Shown piece by piece: positions 33,239-41,845 of a stretch of DNA of 64,000 nucleotides (position 1 is the first letter of the stretch; the number at the start of each line of letters is the position of its first letter). The position numbers and the translations under genes were made by a program. The DNA comes from Dactylosporangium sp. AC04546. GTDB lineage: Bacteria; Actinomycetota; Actinomycetes; Mycobacteriales; Micromonosporaceae. Below the pieces are notes generated by a model, which was not told the origin of the DNA, did no database searches, and saw only the letters and a program-made list of their open reading frames with translations. Location of the stretch: contig NZ_JAHYSG010000001.1 in NCBI RefSeq assembly GCF_022095675.1, positions 1 to 64,000 on the forward strand, in the 5' to 3' direction.

Positions 33239-35812
33239 TCATCGTGGGTGCTCGGCCGACACCGTGGCGATGCTCCAGCTGATGGCCTCGACAAGCTCTT
33301 CGATGTGCCGTACGGGCTGTGGTCCGGCTATCGAGGTGAGCAGCCATGCGGACCGGCGCAGTACAGCGCGGGCGGCAAGAAGGCCCGCTTCGGCCTGGAG
33401 CCGGGCCAACTGCTGGGACTGAAACTCGGGCAGTCGGGACTCGGCCAGCATTTCGTCCGCGATGCTGGCCAGTTCTTCCGACGATCGGGCGAATCTCTGC
33501 CAGCCCGCCGGTGCGTACGTGCGGGCCAATTCCTCGCCTGCGGGTGCCGGGTCTTGGCCGCTCGCCAAGGCACGCCGGTAGTTCTGCGCCAGCACCGCGT
33601 ACCGCGCGGACACGGGGATCACCCGCTGGTCCTGATCGGCCGGTGCGATGTCGTAGAGGTAGCCGACCCGGCCGCGTACCTCGGCCAGCTCGGCCTGACT
33701 GTTGCGTTGGTCGGCCCGGTTGAGCAGGACCCAGAGTGCGTCGCGGCCCAGGACTTCCAGTGCCGGATCGACGAGTTCGGAGACGGCGAAGGCGGCCTCA
33801 CTGCCGACCTTGGTGTAGTCGGCGACGACGAAGATGATGTGTGCCCTTCGGGTCTGCGATGCGACTATGGCGCTGAACGCGTCGGTGGAACCGATCTCGT
33901 CCGGGCCCGGCGTGTCGATGAAGACTGCGGTCGTCGGGCCGGGCCACGCCGCCGGCAGGATCACCTCAAGCGGTGATCGCAGGGCCTCGGTGACCTCCAG
34001 ACCGAGCAGCAGAGCCAGACGGAGCAGGTCGTTGACCGCGACCAGCCGCTCGCGCACCGCCGCGGCGCCGACCGCGGCCGCGGACCACAGCGGACCGTTG
34101 TGCAGCGCCGCGACGGCGCTGTCGAGCTGCGGTTGCGCCTGGACCACCGCCATGCCTTCCCGCGTCTTGAGCAGATGGCGGACGGCCCGCTCGATCCGAC
34201 GGAGGGCGGCCAGCTGCGTGTCGGCGGCGCGCAACGCCACGGCGTCGACGCCGCCGAGAACGACCCTGGTGGCCAGCCCGGTCATCGCGGTACTTCGGCT
34301 CGGCAGGATGTCCGCGCCGACCATGGCGTTGATGAGCGTGGACTTCCCGGCCTTCATGGGCGCCAGCACTGCGATACACAACTCGGCTTCGCCCGCGGCG
34401 ACGCGGTCGAGGTCGCTGAGCAGGTCCCCGTGTTCCTGGGTCTCGTATCCACGCAAGAAGGTGGCGGCGTCCGCTGCGGCCACCCGCAGGAGGCCGGCTA
34501 CTTCGCCCGGCCGGGATCTCGACCAGCTGGCCAGCATGCCGGTCACGACGTTGAGTTGGGCACGGCACGTCTCGAGCTGTTGACGCCGTTCGCGCAATTG
34601 CGTCAGCTGTTCGGACCAGAGCCGGATCTCCTCGCGCAGTGTCTGGCGCCACTGCGCGAGGTAGCTGTCGCGGAGGGCGAAGAACGGCCGCAAGCTGTTG
34701 CCGCGGTGGTGATCAAGTCCCCGCCGGGCGTCTCTGACCAGAGCTTCGTAAGTCGATCGCCACGCCGATTCTGCCTGGGCCGTGACGAGCACCCGGTCGA
34801 CCACATACGCTGACGACCGCCAGGCACGCGCGGCGTCCGGACGCAGCTGGTGCGCGGTCAGGAGTCGGCGGAAACGTCCCGGGACCAAGTGTGGCGGGCG
34901 TAGGCCCGCGGGCAGAACCACGCTGGTCGCCGCCGCGGCCACCGCGGCGGCGACTCCTTTGGTGCGGACGCGTATGTCGCTCGGGTTGGGCAGTGAGGGC
35001 GGTGCCGGCGGGCGCTGGTAGTACAGCGCGGGGCGGAAGGCTTCCACCGCCATGGTGTTGGCGTGGTCGGCGTGCATCTGTTCGACGCTGTGTCGCAGGT
35101 ACGACTGGAGTTCGGCGACGGCGTCGCGGGCGTGGTGCTGGGCGGTGCCGGCCACGCCGGAGACGAAGCGCGTCGCGTACGTCGCCGCCCGCGGCAGATC
35201 TCGGAAGACTCGCCAGCGGTCGCGGTGCAACCGGGCGCTCCACCGTTCGGCGGGGCCGTTGTCGCCGCCCGACGCCGTGAAGACACGACTGTCGAGTTGG
35301 GACAATGCGTCGCCACCGCGCACCTGCAGGGTGAGTGACACGGTGCGGAAGGCGTCGGCGAGCTTGGCGACCACCTCACCTTCCGGCAGCGCGGCCTGGG
35401 TGATCTCGGTCAGGCGCACGGTCGTCACGTTGAGCCGCTCGACAGTCGCCTCCGCCGTGCTGATCCGGTCCGTGAGGTAGTCATCGACCGTGCGGAGCCC
35501 GAGCACCAGCGCGGCCGGCTCGGGCAGGCCCGTCCGCAGATCGCGCCGGAAGGCCAGTTGGCTCCTACGCAGCCACGGCGCCCGCTGATGCGTAGGCACG
35601 CGGCCCGGCGCGGTCGCAAGCAGCGCATCGGCCTTGTCGACCCAGGCCAGAGCCCTGGTGGTGCTGCGCTGCCGCGCCGAAGAGAGGCCCGCGATCCCGT
35701 GCGAACCGTCGACGGCCCAGGTGAGCAACTCGCGGGCGTACCACACGAGGCTGGATGCAAGGTCCTCCACGGGCGGGCTGTGCGGTGATCGGTCCTGCCC
35801 GGGACCGGTCAC
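33239..35812 (-). CDS. Dynamin-like GTPase with long helical N-terminal extension
   Basis: An 857-residue protein starting at GTG 35812, overlapping the upstream paralogue by four bases (GTGA). About 480 residues of helical, Arg/Ala-rich sequence precede the GTPase domain, which has P-loop LAPMKAGKSTLINA (about 485-497), the switch Thr region STAMTGLATRVV, G3 FIDTPGPDEIG, and a G4 variant LLNRAD in place of NKxD. A C-terminal helical region ends the protein. It shares G1, G3 and overall layout with the upstream dynamin gene, but the extension is on the opposite side. Membrane scission or remodelling as a heteromer with that paralogue is inferred. Confidence 0.85.
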   Translation of the reverse strand: MTGPGQDRSPHSPPVEDLASSLVWYARELLTWAVDGSHGIAGLSSARQRSTTRALAWVDKADALLATAPGRVPTHQRAPWLRRSQLAFRRDLRTGLPEPAALVLGLRTVDDYLTDRISTAEATVERLNVTTVRLTEITQAALPEGEVVAKLADAFRTVSLTLQVRGGDALSQLDSRVFTASGGDNGPAERWSARLHRDRWRVFRDLPRAATYATRFVSGVAGTAQHHARDAVAELQSYLRHSVEQMHADHANTMAVEAFRPALYYQRPPAPPSLPNPSDIRVRTKGVAAAVAAAATSVVLPAGLRPPHLVPGRFRRLLTAHQLRPDAARAWRSSAYVVDRVLVTAQAESAWRSTYEALVRDARRGLDHHRGNSLRPFFALRDSYLAQWRQTLREEIRLWSEQLTQLRERRQQLETCRAQLNVVTGMLASWSRSRPGEVAGLLRVAAADAATFLRGYETQEHGDLLSDLDRVAAGEAELCIAVLAPMKAGKSTLINAMVGADILPSRSTAMTGLATRVVLGGVDAVALRAADTQLAALRRIERAVRHLLKTREGMAVVQAQPQLDSAVAALHNGPLWSAAAVGAAAVRERLVAVNDLLRLALLLGLEVTEALRSPLEVILPAAWPGPTTAVFIDTPGPDEIGSTDAFSAIVASQTRRAHIIFVVADYTKVGSEAAFAVSELVDPALEVLGRDALWVLLNRADQRNSQAELAEVRGRVGYLYDIAPADQDQRVIPVSARYAVLAQNYRRALASGQDPAPAGEELARTYAPAGWQRFARSSEELASIADEMLAESRLPEFQSQQLARLQAEAGLLAARAVLRRSAWLLTSIAGPQPVRHIEELVEAISWSIATVSAEHPR

Positions 35813-38196
35813 CGCCGCGCCTCCGACTGCAGCCGGTTGGACAGCTCGGCCAAGGTGGTCCGGTGGCCGTCCATCGTGTGGACCAGGCTGGTGAGCCGTC
35901 CGGTGATCCGTTCGCGCTCCTGGTCACCGGCGCGCCAGTCCAGCTGGCTCTGCTCCAGGCTGCGCTGGTACTGCGACAGGAAGTTGTCCATGCGCTGGTA
36001 GTAGTCGTCGATCTGCGCGGTGACCTCGATGCTGACGTACTGGTGCATCTCCTCCTTGAGATACCCCAGGGCCTCACGAAAGGAATCGCTGACGGCTGCG
36101 CGCACGGTGGGGATCGACACCAGGTAGGTCCGCTCCGTGGTCGAGTAGGAGACCTCCTTCTTCTTGATGCCCTTCTTGAACCACAGGTACCGAGCGAGCC
36201 GAACTTCGCGCTCGTCGATCCGCGTCCGCCACACCAGCTGATCCTCAAAATCGGCGTCAACCGTCGCGCGGACCGCTTTGGCCTCGAACTCCGGTGCCGG
36301 TAGCCGCAGATCCAGGTCGAAGGTGGCGGACAGCCGCTTGGTTGCCGCTTCGAGGATGCCCCGGACGGCCTTCTCCTGGACGGCCATCTGCTGATGGGTC
36401 CATTCGGCGGAGGCGTTCACGATGCCGTTGCGGGCGGTGTCCAGCAGGCTCCGCAGCTCCTCGGTGGTCGCTCCGGTGATCTTGTCGATGGCGTCCTGAG
36501 CCTCGTCGGCGTCGGCGTATTCGTAGACCTCGCCGTCGCGCTTGAGCCGGCCTCTCAGCATCCGTTCTATCCTGGCCCGCAGCCCCTCGCCGCGGCCCGC
36601 GTCACCGTCGAGGTTGTCGCCGATCCCCTCGATCAGCTTGTCCGCCTCGGCCTCACACGCCCTCACCTTGCCCGCCAGATGACGGTCGAGGTCCTTGAGC
36701 AGCTGGTCCGGCTTCTTGACGCTCGCTCGTTGCAGGCCGAGCTTCTGCAGCTCACGCTTCAGGCCGCTGAGCTCTTTCTCCACCTTCGTCCGGTCTGCCG
36801 CGCCGGCCCGGATCCGAAGCCTGGCGGAGTCGGTCAGGCCGGTGACAACAGCGTCCAGTTTGGTCCTGACCGAGCTCAGCACGGTGGGCGCGGCGTGTGC
36901 GCGCAGGTCGCCGACCGCCTGATCGAGCAGCCTCGGCAGACCGGACTTCGACCAGAGCTCCTCGGCCTCCTCTCGCCAGTCGCTGATCGTCCCTGCGAAC
37001 AGCATGCGGCGGTACCGATCCGAGGCCTTCAGCTGGTCGGCGAAGAAGACGAACGCAGGATGCTCCGGGACCTGCTCTTCGGTGACCCCGGCATCGATGG
37101 CGGCGAGCACCTGCGAGGCGGCGAGCCCGCGGGCCGCACTGGTCTCGAAGACCCGCTCCGATGCGCGCTCCATCGGAATGCCGAGCAGATGCGCGGCGAA
37201 CTGGACGACCTGGCTCGTATCCATGGTGTCGTTACCGGTGCGGGCGTCGATCTTGTTGACCACGACATACAACTTGTCCGTGCCCAGCGTGCCGAGAATG
37301 GGCTTTGCCAGCTCGCGCATTTTCGCGTCGGCTTCGGTGCCCATGTGCGTGAAGTCCAGGACCATGAGGACGACGTGGCTGCGAGCCAGTTCTGCGGTGA
37401 CGGTCTGAGTCAGCCGCGCGGCCAGGCCGTATTCGTCCGGACCCGGAGTGTCGATAATGGTCAGTACCCCACGGTCGCTCGAACCGCTGACGGCGCCTGG
37501 ACCGAGCAGGGGGGTGGTCAGCACGGGCGGCGACGGCAACTCGCCGGCGACGTCGTCGGCCAGGCCGACCACACTCGCGATCCGGACGAGGTCGTTGAGC
37601 TCGGTCAACGCCTGCTGGGCCGGTTTGTGGCCGTCGACTCTGGCGGCAATGTCAATGCCCCCGTCGACAAGGCGCTGCATCAGCTCGGCCAGCTGCGGGT
37701 ACTGCGATTGCAGCGCGCTGAGATCCGCGCCGCTGAGCTTCTTGAAGAGCTGGGTCTTCAGCCGGGCGAAGTAGTCGTAGGTTTCGTACGGTAGCGTCAG
37801 CCTGAAGCCGTTTTCCTTGAGCGGCACGATCTGGGTCGGCAGCGAGGTCATCGCGAGCGCCCGTGCGGGCATGATGTCGGTGCCGACAATCGCGCTGATG
37901 AGGGTGGATTTGCCCGCCTTCATCGGCGCGATGATCGGCATCCGCAGCTCCAGCCGTTCGGCCGCCACGCGTTCGTCCCTGAGTAGCTTCAGGTACGACC
38001 GACCGTCTGTTTCGATCACGGAGTTGTCGCTGATCGCCGACTCGAGTTGGTCGATCACCCTGTCCAGCAGCGTGAGCATGTCTTCGTGCAGAGCTGCGAA
38101 CGTGTCCGCGGTTTCTACGTCCATCACCAGTCCCGGGATGTCAGGCGCCATCTCAACTACCTGTTGGACGAACGCGGACGCGGCTATGTTTCTCAT
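35809..38196 (-). CDS. Dynamin-like GTPase with long helical C-terminal region
   Basis: A 795-residue protein starting at ATG 38196 with AGGA 8 bases upstream. P-loop IIAPMKAGKSTLISA (about 88-102), switch AMTSLPTQIVPL, G3 IIDTPGPDEYG and G4 VVNKID (about 341) are intact. The C-terminal half is helical and coiled-coil-like (LKRELQKLGLQRASV and the helices that follow), with no clear TM segment. It is divergent from the Hsp70-PQQ gene across 73 bases and coupled to the following GTPase gene. The pair are distinct from the IniA/IniC-like proteins further along and probably act together on a membrane. Confidence 0.85.
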   Translation of the reverse strand: MRNIAASAFVQQVVEMAPDIPGLVMDVETADTFAALHEDMLTLLDRVIDQLESAISDNSVIETDGRSYLKLLRDERVAAERLELRMPIIAPMKAGKSTLISAIVGTDIMPARALAMTSLPTQIVPLKENGFRLTLPYETYDYFARLKTQLFKKLSGADLSALQSQYPQLAELMQRLVDGGIDIAARVDGHKPAQQALTELNDLVRIASVVGLADDVAGELPSPPVLTTPLLGPGAVSGSSDRGVLTIIDTPGPDEYGLAARLTQTVTAELARSHVVLMVLDFTHMGTEADAKMRELAKPILGTLGTDKLYVVVNKIDARTGNDTMDTSQVVQFAAHLLGIPMERASERVFETSAARGLAASQVLAAIDAGVTEEQVPEHPAFVFFADQLKASDRYRRMLFAGTISDWREEAEELWSKSGLPRLLDQAVGDLRAHAAPTVLSSVRTKLDAVVTGLTDSARLRIRAGAADRTKVEKELSGLKRELQKLGLQRASVKKPDQLLKDLDRHLAGKVRACEAEADKLIEGIGDNLDGDAGRGEGLRARIERMLRGRLKRDGEVYEYADADEAQDAIDKITGATTEELRSLLDTARNGIVNASAEWTHQQMAVQEKAVRGILEAATKRLSATFDLDLRLPAPEFEAKAVRATVDADFEDQLVWRTRIDEREVRLARYLWFKKGIKKKEVSYSTTERTYLVSIPTVRAAVSDSFREALGYLKEEMHQYVSIEVTAQIDDYYQRMDNFLSQYQRSLEQSQLDWRAGDQERERITGRLTSLVHTMDGHRTTLAELSNRLQSEARR

Positions 38197-38269
38197 CCGG
38201 TCGTCCTGGAACAAGGACCGTGGTTGCGATCGTCCAACCGTCGAGGTGCCCACGCCCGGAAGGACGAAC

Positions 38270-40342
38270 ATGACGCAGTGGACGCTGGCGATCGACTTCG
38301 GCACGTCCTCGACTTCGGCCGCGTTTGACGACGGCGAGCACATCGACATCCTTGAGGTGGATAACAGCCGCTACCTGCCGTCGGTGGTGTTCCTGACCGA
38401 GGGCGGGGAAATGGCGACCGGCCGTAGCGCCATGTCGTCGGCCGGGGCGAACCCCGAGCGGGCGGTGCTGCTGCCGAAGCGGGCGCTCGCCACACAGGAG
38501 TACATCCGCCTGGCGGGCGAGTCCGTCGCCACGGTCGACCTGGCCTCCGCGGTCCTGCGCCGGATGGCCGACGAGGCGCAGGGTCGTTTCGGCAAGGTCG
38601 CTCCGGCCCGGCTGTTGCTCACCCACCCGGCCCGCTGGGGCGCGACCGAGCAGGGTGCGCTCGCCGACGCGGCGGCCGCGGCGGGGCTGCCCGACCCGGA
38701 GCTTGTGCCGGAGCCGGTGGCCGCCGCGTCGTACTACGCGACGCGCAACGTGCCGGTCGGCGCCTGCGTGGCCGTTTACGACCTGGGTGGTGGCACCTAC
38801 GACACGGCCGTCCTTCGCCGAACCGAGTCCGGGTTCGAGCTGCTCGCCATCGGCGGTAGCGACGAGATCGGCGGGGAGGACTTCGACGACGAGCTGGAGC
38901 GCATCGTCGGCCTGTCCGCCGCGCAGGTTGACGCCGACGTGTGGCACGCCATGCAGGACCGCAGCAACCGGGCGGCGACCCGGGCGGCGTGGCGGTTCCA
39001 CAACGACGTCCGGTTCGCCAAGGAGGAGCTCTCGCGCTTCGCTCAGCAGACGATCGTCGTCTTCGACCGGCTGGAGGTCAACGTTACCCGGGCGGAGCTG
39101 GAGAAGGCCGTCGGCGAGGACGTCGACGAGACTGTGACCGAGTTCCTCGCCACGGTGGAGCGGTCGGGTGTCGCGCTGGCCGACCTTAAGGGTGTGTACC
39201 TGGTCGGCGGCGCGAGCCGGATGCCGCTCGTCAGTGACCTGCTCACCCAGGCGCTCGGCCGGGTGCCGGACCTGGAAGCCGACCCGAAGTGCGTGGTGGT
39301 GGAGGGATCGCTGCTCTGGGCGCGACGGGTACCGCAGGCGCCGCCCCGGCCGCGGCCATGGCGCTACACCGATGCCGGTGGGGCGACCCAGCGCGCACCG
39401 TTGGCGACCGCGGCGGGAGTTGTGGTCGTCAGCGAAGAAGGCACCCTGTCGCTGCTGGACACCGCCTCCGGAGCGATCCGGTGGCAGAAGGTCCTGGAAG
39501 ACGGGGAGCTGGACGGCGGCGGGATGCTCCACCCGGTCGGCTACCGTGACCTCGTCGTGATCGGTTCCCAGGATGGTGGCGTCCGCGCGTACCGGATCGG
39601 CGACGGGACACCCGTCTGGCACGTCCGCTCCGACGTCCTCTCCGCACCACCCGCGGTCAGCGGTGACCTCGTGGTGGTCAGCGGCATGACGGGGACCATG
39701 GCGTTGGACGCCCGCAACGGAGGTATCCGGTGGCGGTACCTCTCGCAGTCTCCCGCGTTCGCCGCGCCGACCGTCTACGGCGATCTGGTGGTCGTGTGCC
39801 ACGAGGACGGCCGGGTCGTCGCCCTCGAACGTGACAAGGGAAAGGCCCGGTGGACCTGCTCGTTTGAGGCCGAGGTGTGGGCCCCCGGCGTCGGGTTCGA
39901 AGACCTGCTGATCTTCGGCGACGCCGCGGGTGACGTGCACGCCCTCGACGTCCAGCGCGGCGTGCCCCGCTGGGTCCACCGGATGCCGAGTGACATGTGG
40001 TCCACCCCGATCGTCCACGGCGGCGGACTGTATGTCTGCGACAGCACGGGAACCGTTCGACTGCTGGAGGCCGCCTCGGGCGTGGTCCGGCAGTCCTGGT
40101 CGGTCGCAGCCGGACTGCGGGACGCATCGGCGCTGCTGATCGGCGAGCAACTGTGCCTGCCGGACACGATGGGCAGCCTGACGATCCTGGATACGACGAA
40201 CGGCCGCAGCAGGTCGCTGGAGCTGACCTCGGTCGAGCTGAGCTCCTGTGTCACCGACCGGGGCGTGATCTTCGTCGCCGGTGGATCGAGCGTGTTCGCC
40301 GTCGACCCGCGTCCCCGAGCGCCGAAGGCGGTCGCGCTGTGA
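38270..40342 (+). CDS. Hsp70-like ATPase fused to a PQQ-type beta propeller
   Basis: A 690-residue protein starting at ATG 38270, after GGAAGGACG. Residues about 4-350 are an Hsp70/actin-type ATPase with intact motifs: DFGTSSTSAAF (9-19), YDLGGGTYDTAVL (170-182, catalytic Asp kept) and VYLVGGASRMPLV (about 310). The canonical substrate-binding domain is replaced by PQQ-like blades (about 365-690; GVVVVSEEGTLSLLDTASGA, LVVIGSQDGGVRAYRIGDG). No TM segment is seen, so it is probably cytosolic. It overlaps the IniC-like gene by four bases, implying that the chaperone-like ATPase acts with the two dynamins downstream. Confidence 0.9.
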   Translation: MTQWTLAIDFGTSSTSAAFDDGEHIDILEVDNSRYLPSVVFLTEGGEMATGRSAMSSAGANPERAVLLPKRALATQEYIRLAGESVATVDLASAVLRRMADEAQGRFGKVAPARLLLTHPARWGATEQGALADAAAAAGLPDPELVPEPVAAASYYATRNVPVGACVAVYDLGGGTYDTAVLRRTESGFELLAIGGSDEIGGEDFDDELERIVGLSAAQVDADVWHAMQDRSNRAATRAAWRFHNDVRFAKEELSRFAQQTIVVFDRLEVNVTRAELEKAVGEDVDETVTEFLATVERSGVALADLKGVYLVGGASRMPLVSDLLTQALGRVPDLEADPKCVVVEGSLLWARRVPQAPPRPRPWRYTDAGGATQRAPLATAAGVVVVSEEGTLSLLDTASGAIRWQKVLEDGELDGGGMLHPVGYRDLVVIGSQDGGVRAYRIGDGTPVWHVRSDVLSAPPAVSGDLVVVSGMTGTMALDARNGGIRWRYLSQSPAFAAPTVYGDLVVVCHEDGRVVALERDKGKARWTCSFEAEVWAPGVGFEDLLIFGDAAGDVHALDVQRGVPRWVHRMPSDMWSTPIVHGGGLYVCDSTGTVRLLEAASGVVRQSWSVAAGLRDASALLIGEQLCLPDTMGSLTILDTTNGRSRSLELTSVELSSCVTDRGVIFVAGGSSVFAVDPRPRAPKAVAL

Positions 40343-41799
40343 CCGATCAGATCGTGGCGACGCCGCTGAGCGATCGCCTGCGCGACATCCTGGTCGACGT
40401 CGAGCCCCGCCTGCCAGAAGGCCAGGCGCGTCAGGCGGTGCGGGCCGGCCTCGCACGCCTGGCCGACCCGAAGCTGCGCATCGCCGTCGGTGGCCGGCTC
40501 AACGCGGGGAAGTCGACACTGGTCAACGCGCTGCTGGGCAGCCAGCTCGCGCCGACGGACGCCACCGAGTGCACCCTGCTCGCGGCCTGGTTCCGCTATC
40601 ACCACCGCAATCAGGTCGAGGTGCATTTCCGCGACGGCACGTCGACGGTCATTCCGGCCGCGCCCGGCGGTGGCGTGCCGGCTCGTGTGCCGTTCGACCA
40701 GCACACCGTGACGCATCTGACGGTCTGGGCGCCCGTCGAAGGCGTGGACCACGACTTCATCCTGATCGACACCCCCGGTCGGGACGCCGTGTCAGGGCTG
40801 GACGACTACTCGATGGAGGCGATCCGTCAGGCCGACGGACTGATCTTCGTGATGCACGACCCCGGCGAGGTCGAGCTGCGTGCGTTGGAGGAGTTTCGCG
40901 GCGCTGTCGCGAGCGCCCGGCTGTCCGCGGACAATGTCATAGGGGTGCTGAGCCGGATCGACACGATCAGCGATCATCTGGCGCCCGCAGAACAACGCGC
41001 GGAGGCGTCGAAGATCGCGGCGCGGGCAGCGGCCCGGCTGCGCGGGTTGATCGGCACGATCCTCCCGGTGGCCAACCGTGTCGCGCAGGCGGCCGGCTGT
41101 GGCCATCTCACTGAGAGCCATGCCGCGACGATCGCCGCGTTGGCGCGGCTGGACGAGCCGCAGCGGCGTCGCCTCCTGTTCGACAACACCCGCTTCCTCA
41201 CCAGCCCGGCCGGCACGGTCAGCGAGGCCGCGCGCGCCGATCTGCTGGCCATGCTCGGCCGCTACGGCGTGACCGAGGCGATCGCCGCCGTCGACAACGG
41301 TGCCCGTGGCGCCACCGCGATCCGAACGGCGCTGCTGTCCGCCAGTGGCCTGATCGACCTGCAGGAGCTGATCCGGCAACGGTTCCTGCTCCGGGCAGAC
41401 GCGTTGCGGGTCGACTCGGTCCTGGCCGGGCTGCGTCGAGTGACCGGCGACGCTCCCATCGACAGCACGCTGCGGGGCCTCGCCGACGCGATCAACGTGC
41501 TCCGCCGCGACCCGGCCCTGCGCGTGGCCGAACTGGCCGAGGTGGCCCGCGCCTACGCCGCGGGCCACCTCGAACTCACCGACCGCCTCGCCGCCGACCT
41601 GCATGACCTGCTCACCGGCGCCACACCGGCGCAGCGCCTCGGCCGGGACGCGGCCGCCACCGACGACGAGCTGCGGGCGGAGGCGGACCGGCGGATCGGC
41701 CGGTGGCAGACCTTCGAGTTCGACCTGCCCCGGCGTTCACGACGACTGGCGCGCATCGTCATCGAACTACTCAACGAGGTGTGGTTCCGGCTCGACTGA
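40339..41799 (+). CDS. IniC-like dynamin-family GTPase
   Basis: A 486-residue protein starting at GTG 40339, overlapping the Hsp70-PQQ stop (GTGA). P-loop GGRLNAGKST (51-60), switch DATECT, G3 DTPGRD (144-149) and G4 SRID (205-208) are clear; the rest is a helical stalk. Size (IniC of mycobacteria is about 490 residues) and the APTDATECT signature fit the IniC group. It lacks TM segments. It pairs with the IniA-like protein encoded 46 bases downstream, as IniA and IniC are paired in the mycobacterial isoniazid-inducible locus. A second copy lies at 46582-48060. Confidence 0.85.
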   Translation: MTDQIVATPLSDRLRDILVDVEPRLPEGQARQAVRAGLARLADPKLRIAVGGRLNAGKSTLVNALLGSQLAPTDATECTLLAAWFRYHHRNQVEVHFRDGTSTVIPAAPGGGVPARVPFDQHTVTHLTVWAPVEGVDHDFILIDTPGRDAVSGLDDYSMEAIRQADGLIFVMHDPGEVELRALEEFRGAVASARLSADNVIGVLSRIDTISDHLAPAEQRAEASKIAARAAARLRGLIGTILPVANRVAQAAGCGHLTESHAATIAALARLDEPQRRRLLFDNTRFLTSPAGTVSEAARADLLAMLGRYGVTEAIAAVDNGARGATAIRTALLSASGLIDLQELIRQRFLLRADALRVDSVLAGLRRVTGDAPIDSTLRGLADAINVLRRDPALRVAELAEVARAYAAGHLELTDRLAADLHDLLTGATPAQRLGRDAAATDDELRAEADRRIGRWQTFEFDLPRRSRRLARIVIELLNEVWFRLD

Positions 41800-41845
41800 G
41801 CCGGAACCCGCCGTCACCGATGCTGCAGAGGGAGAGGAGACAACG

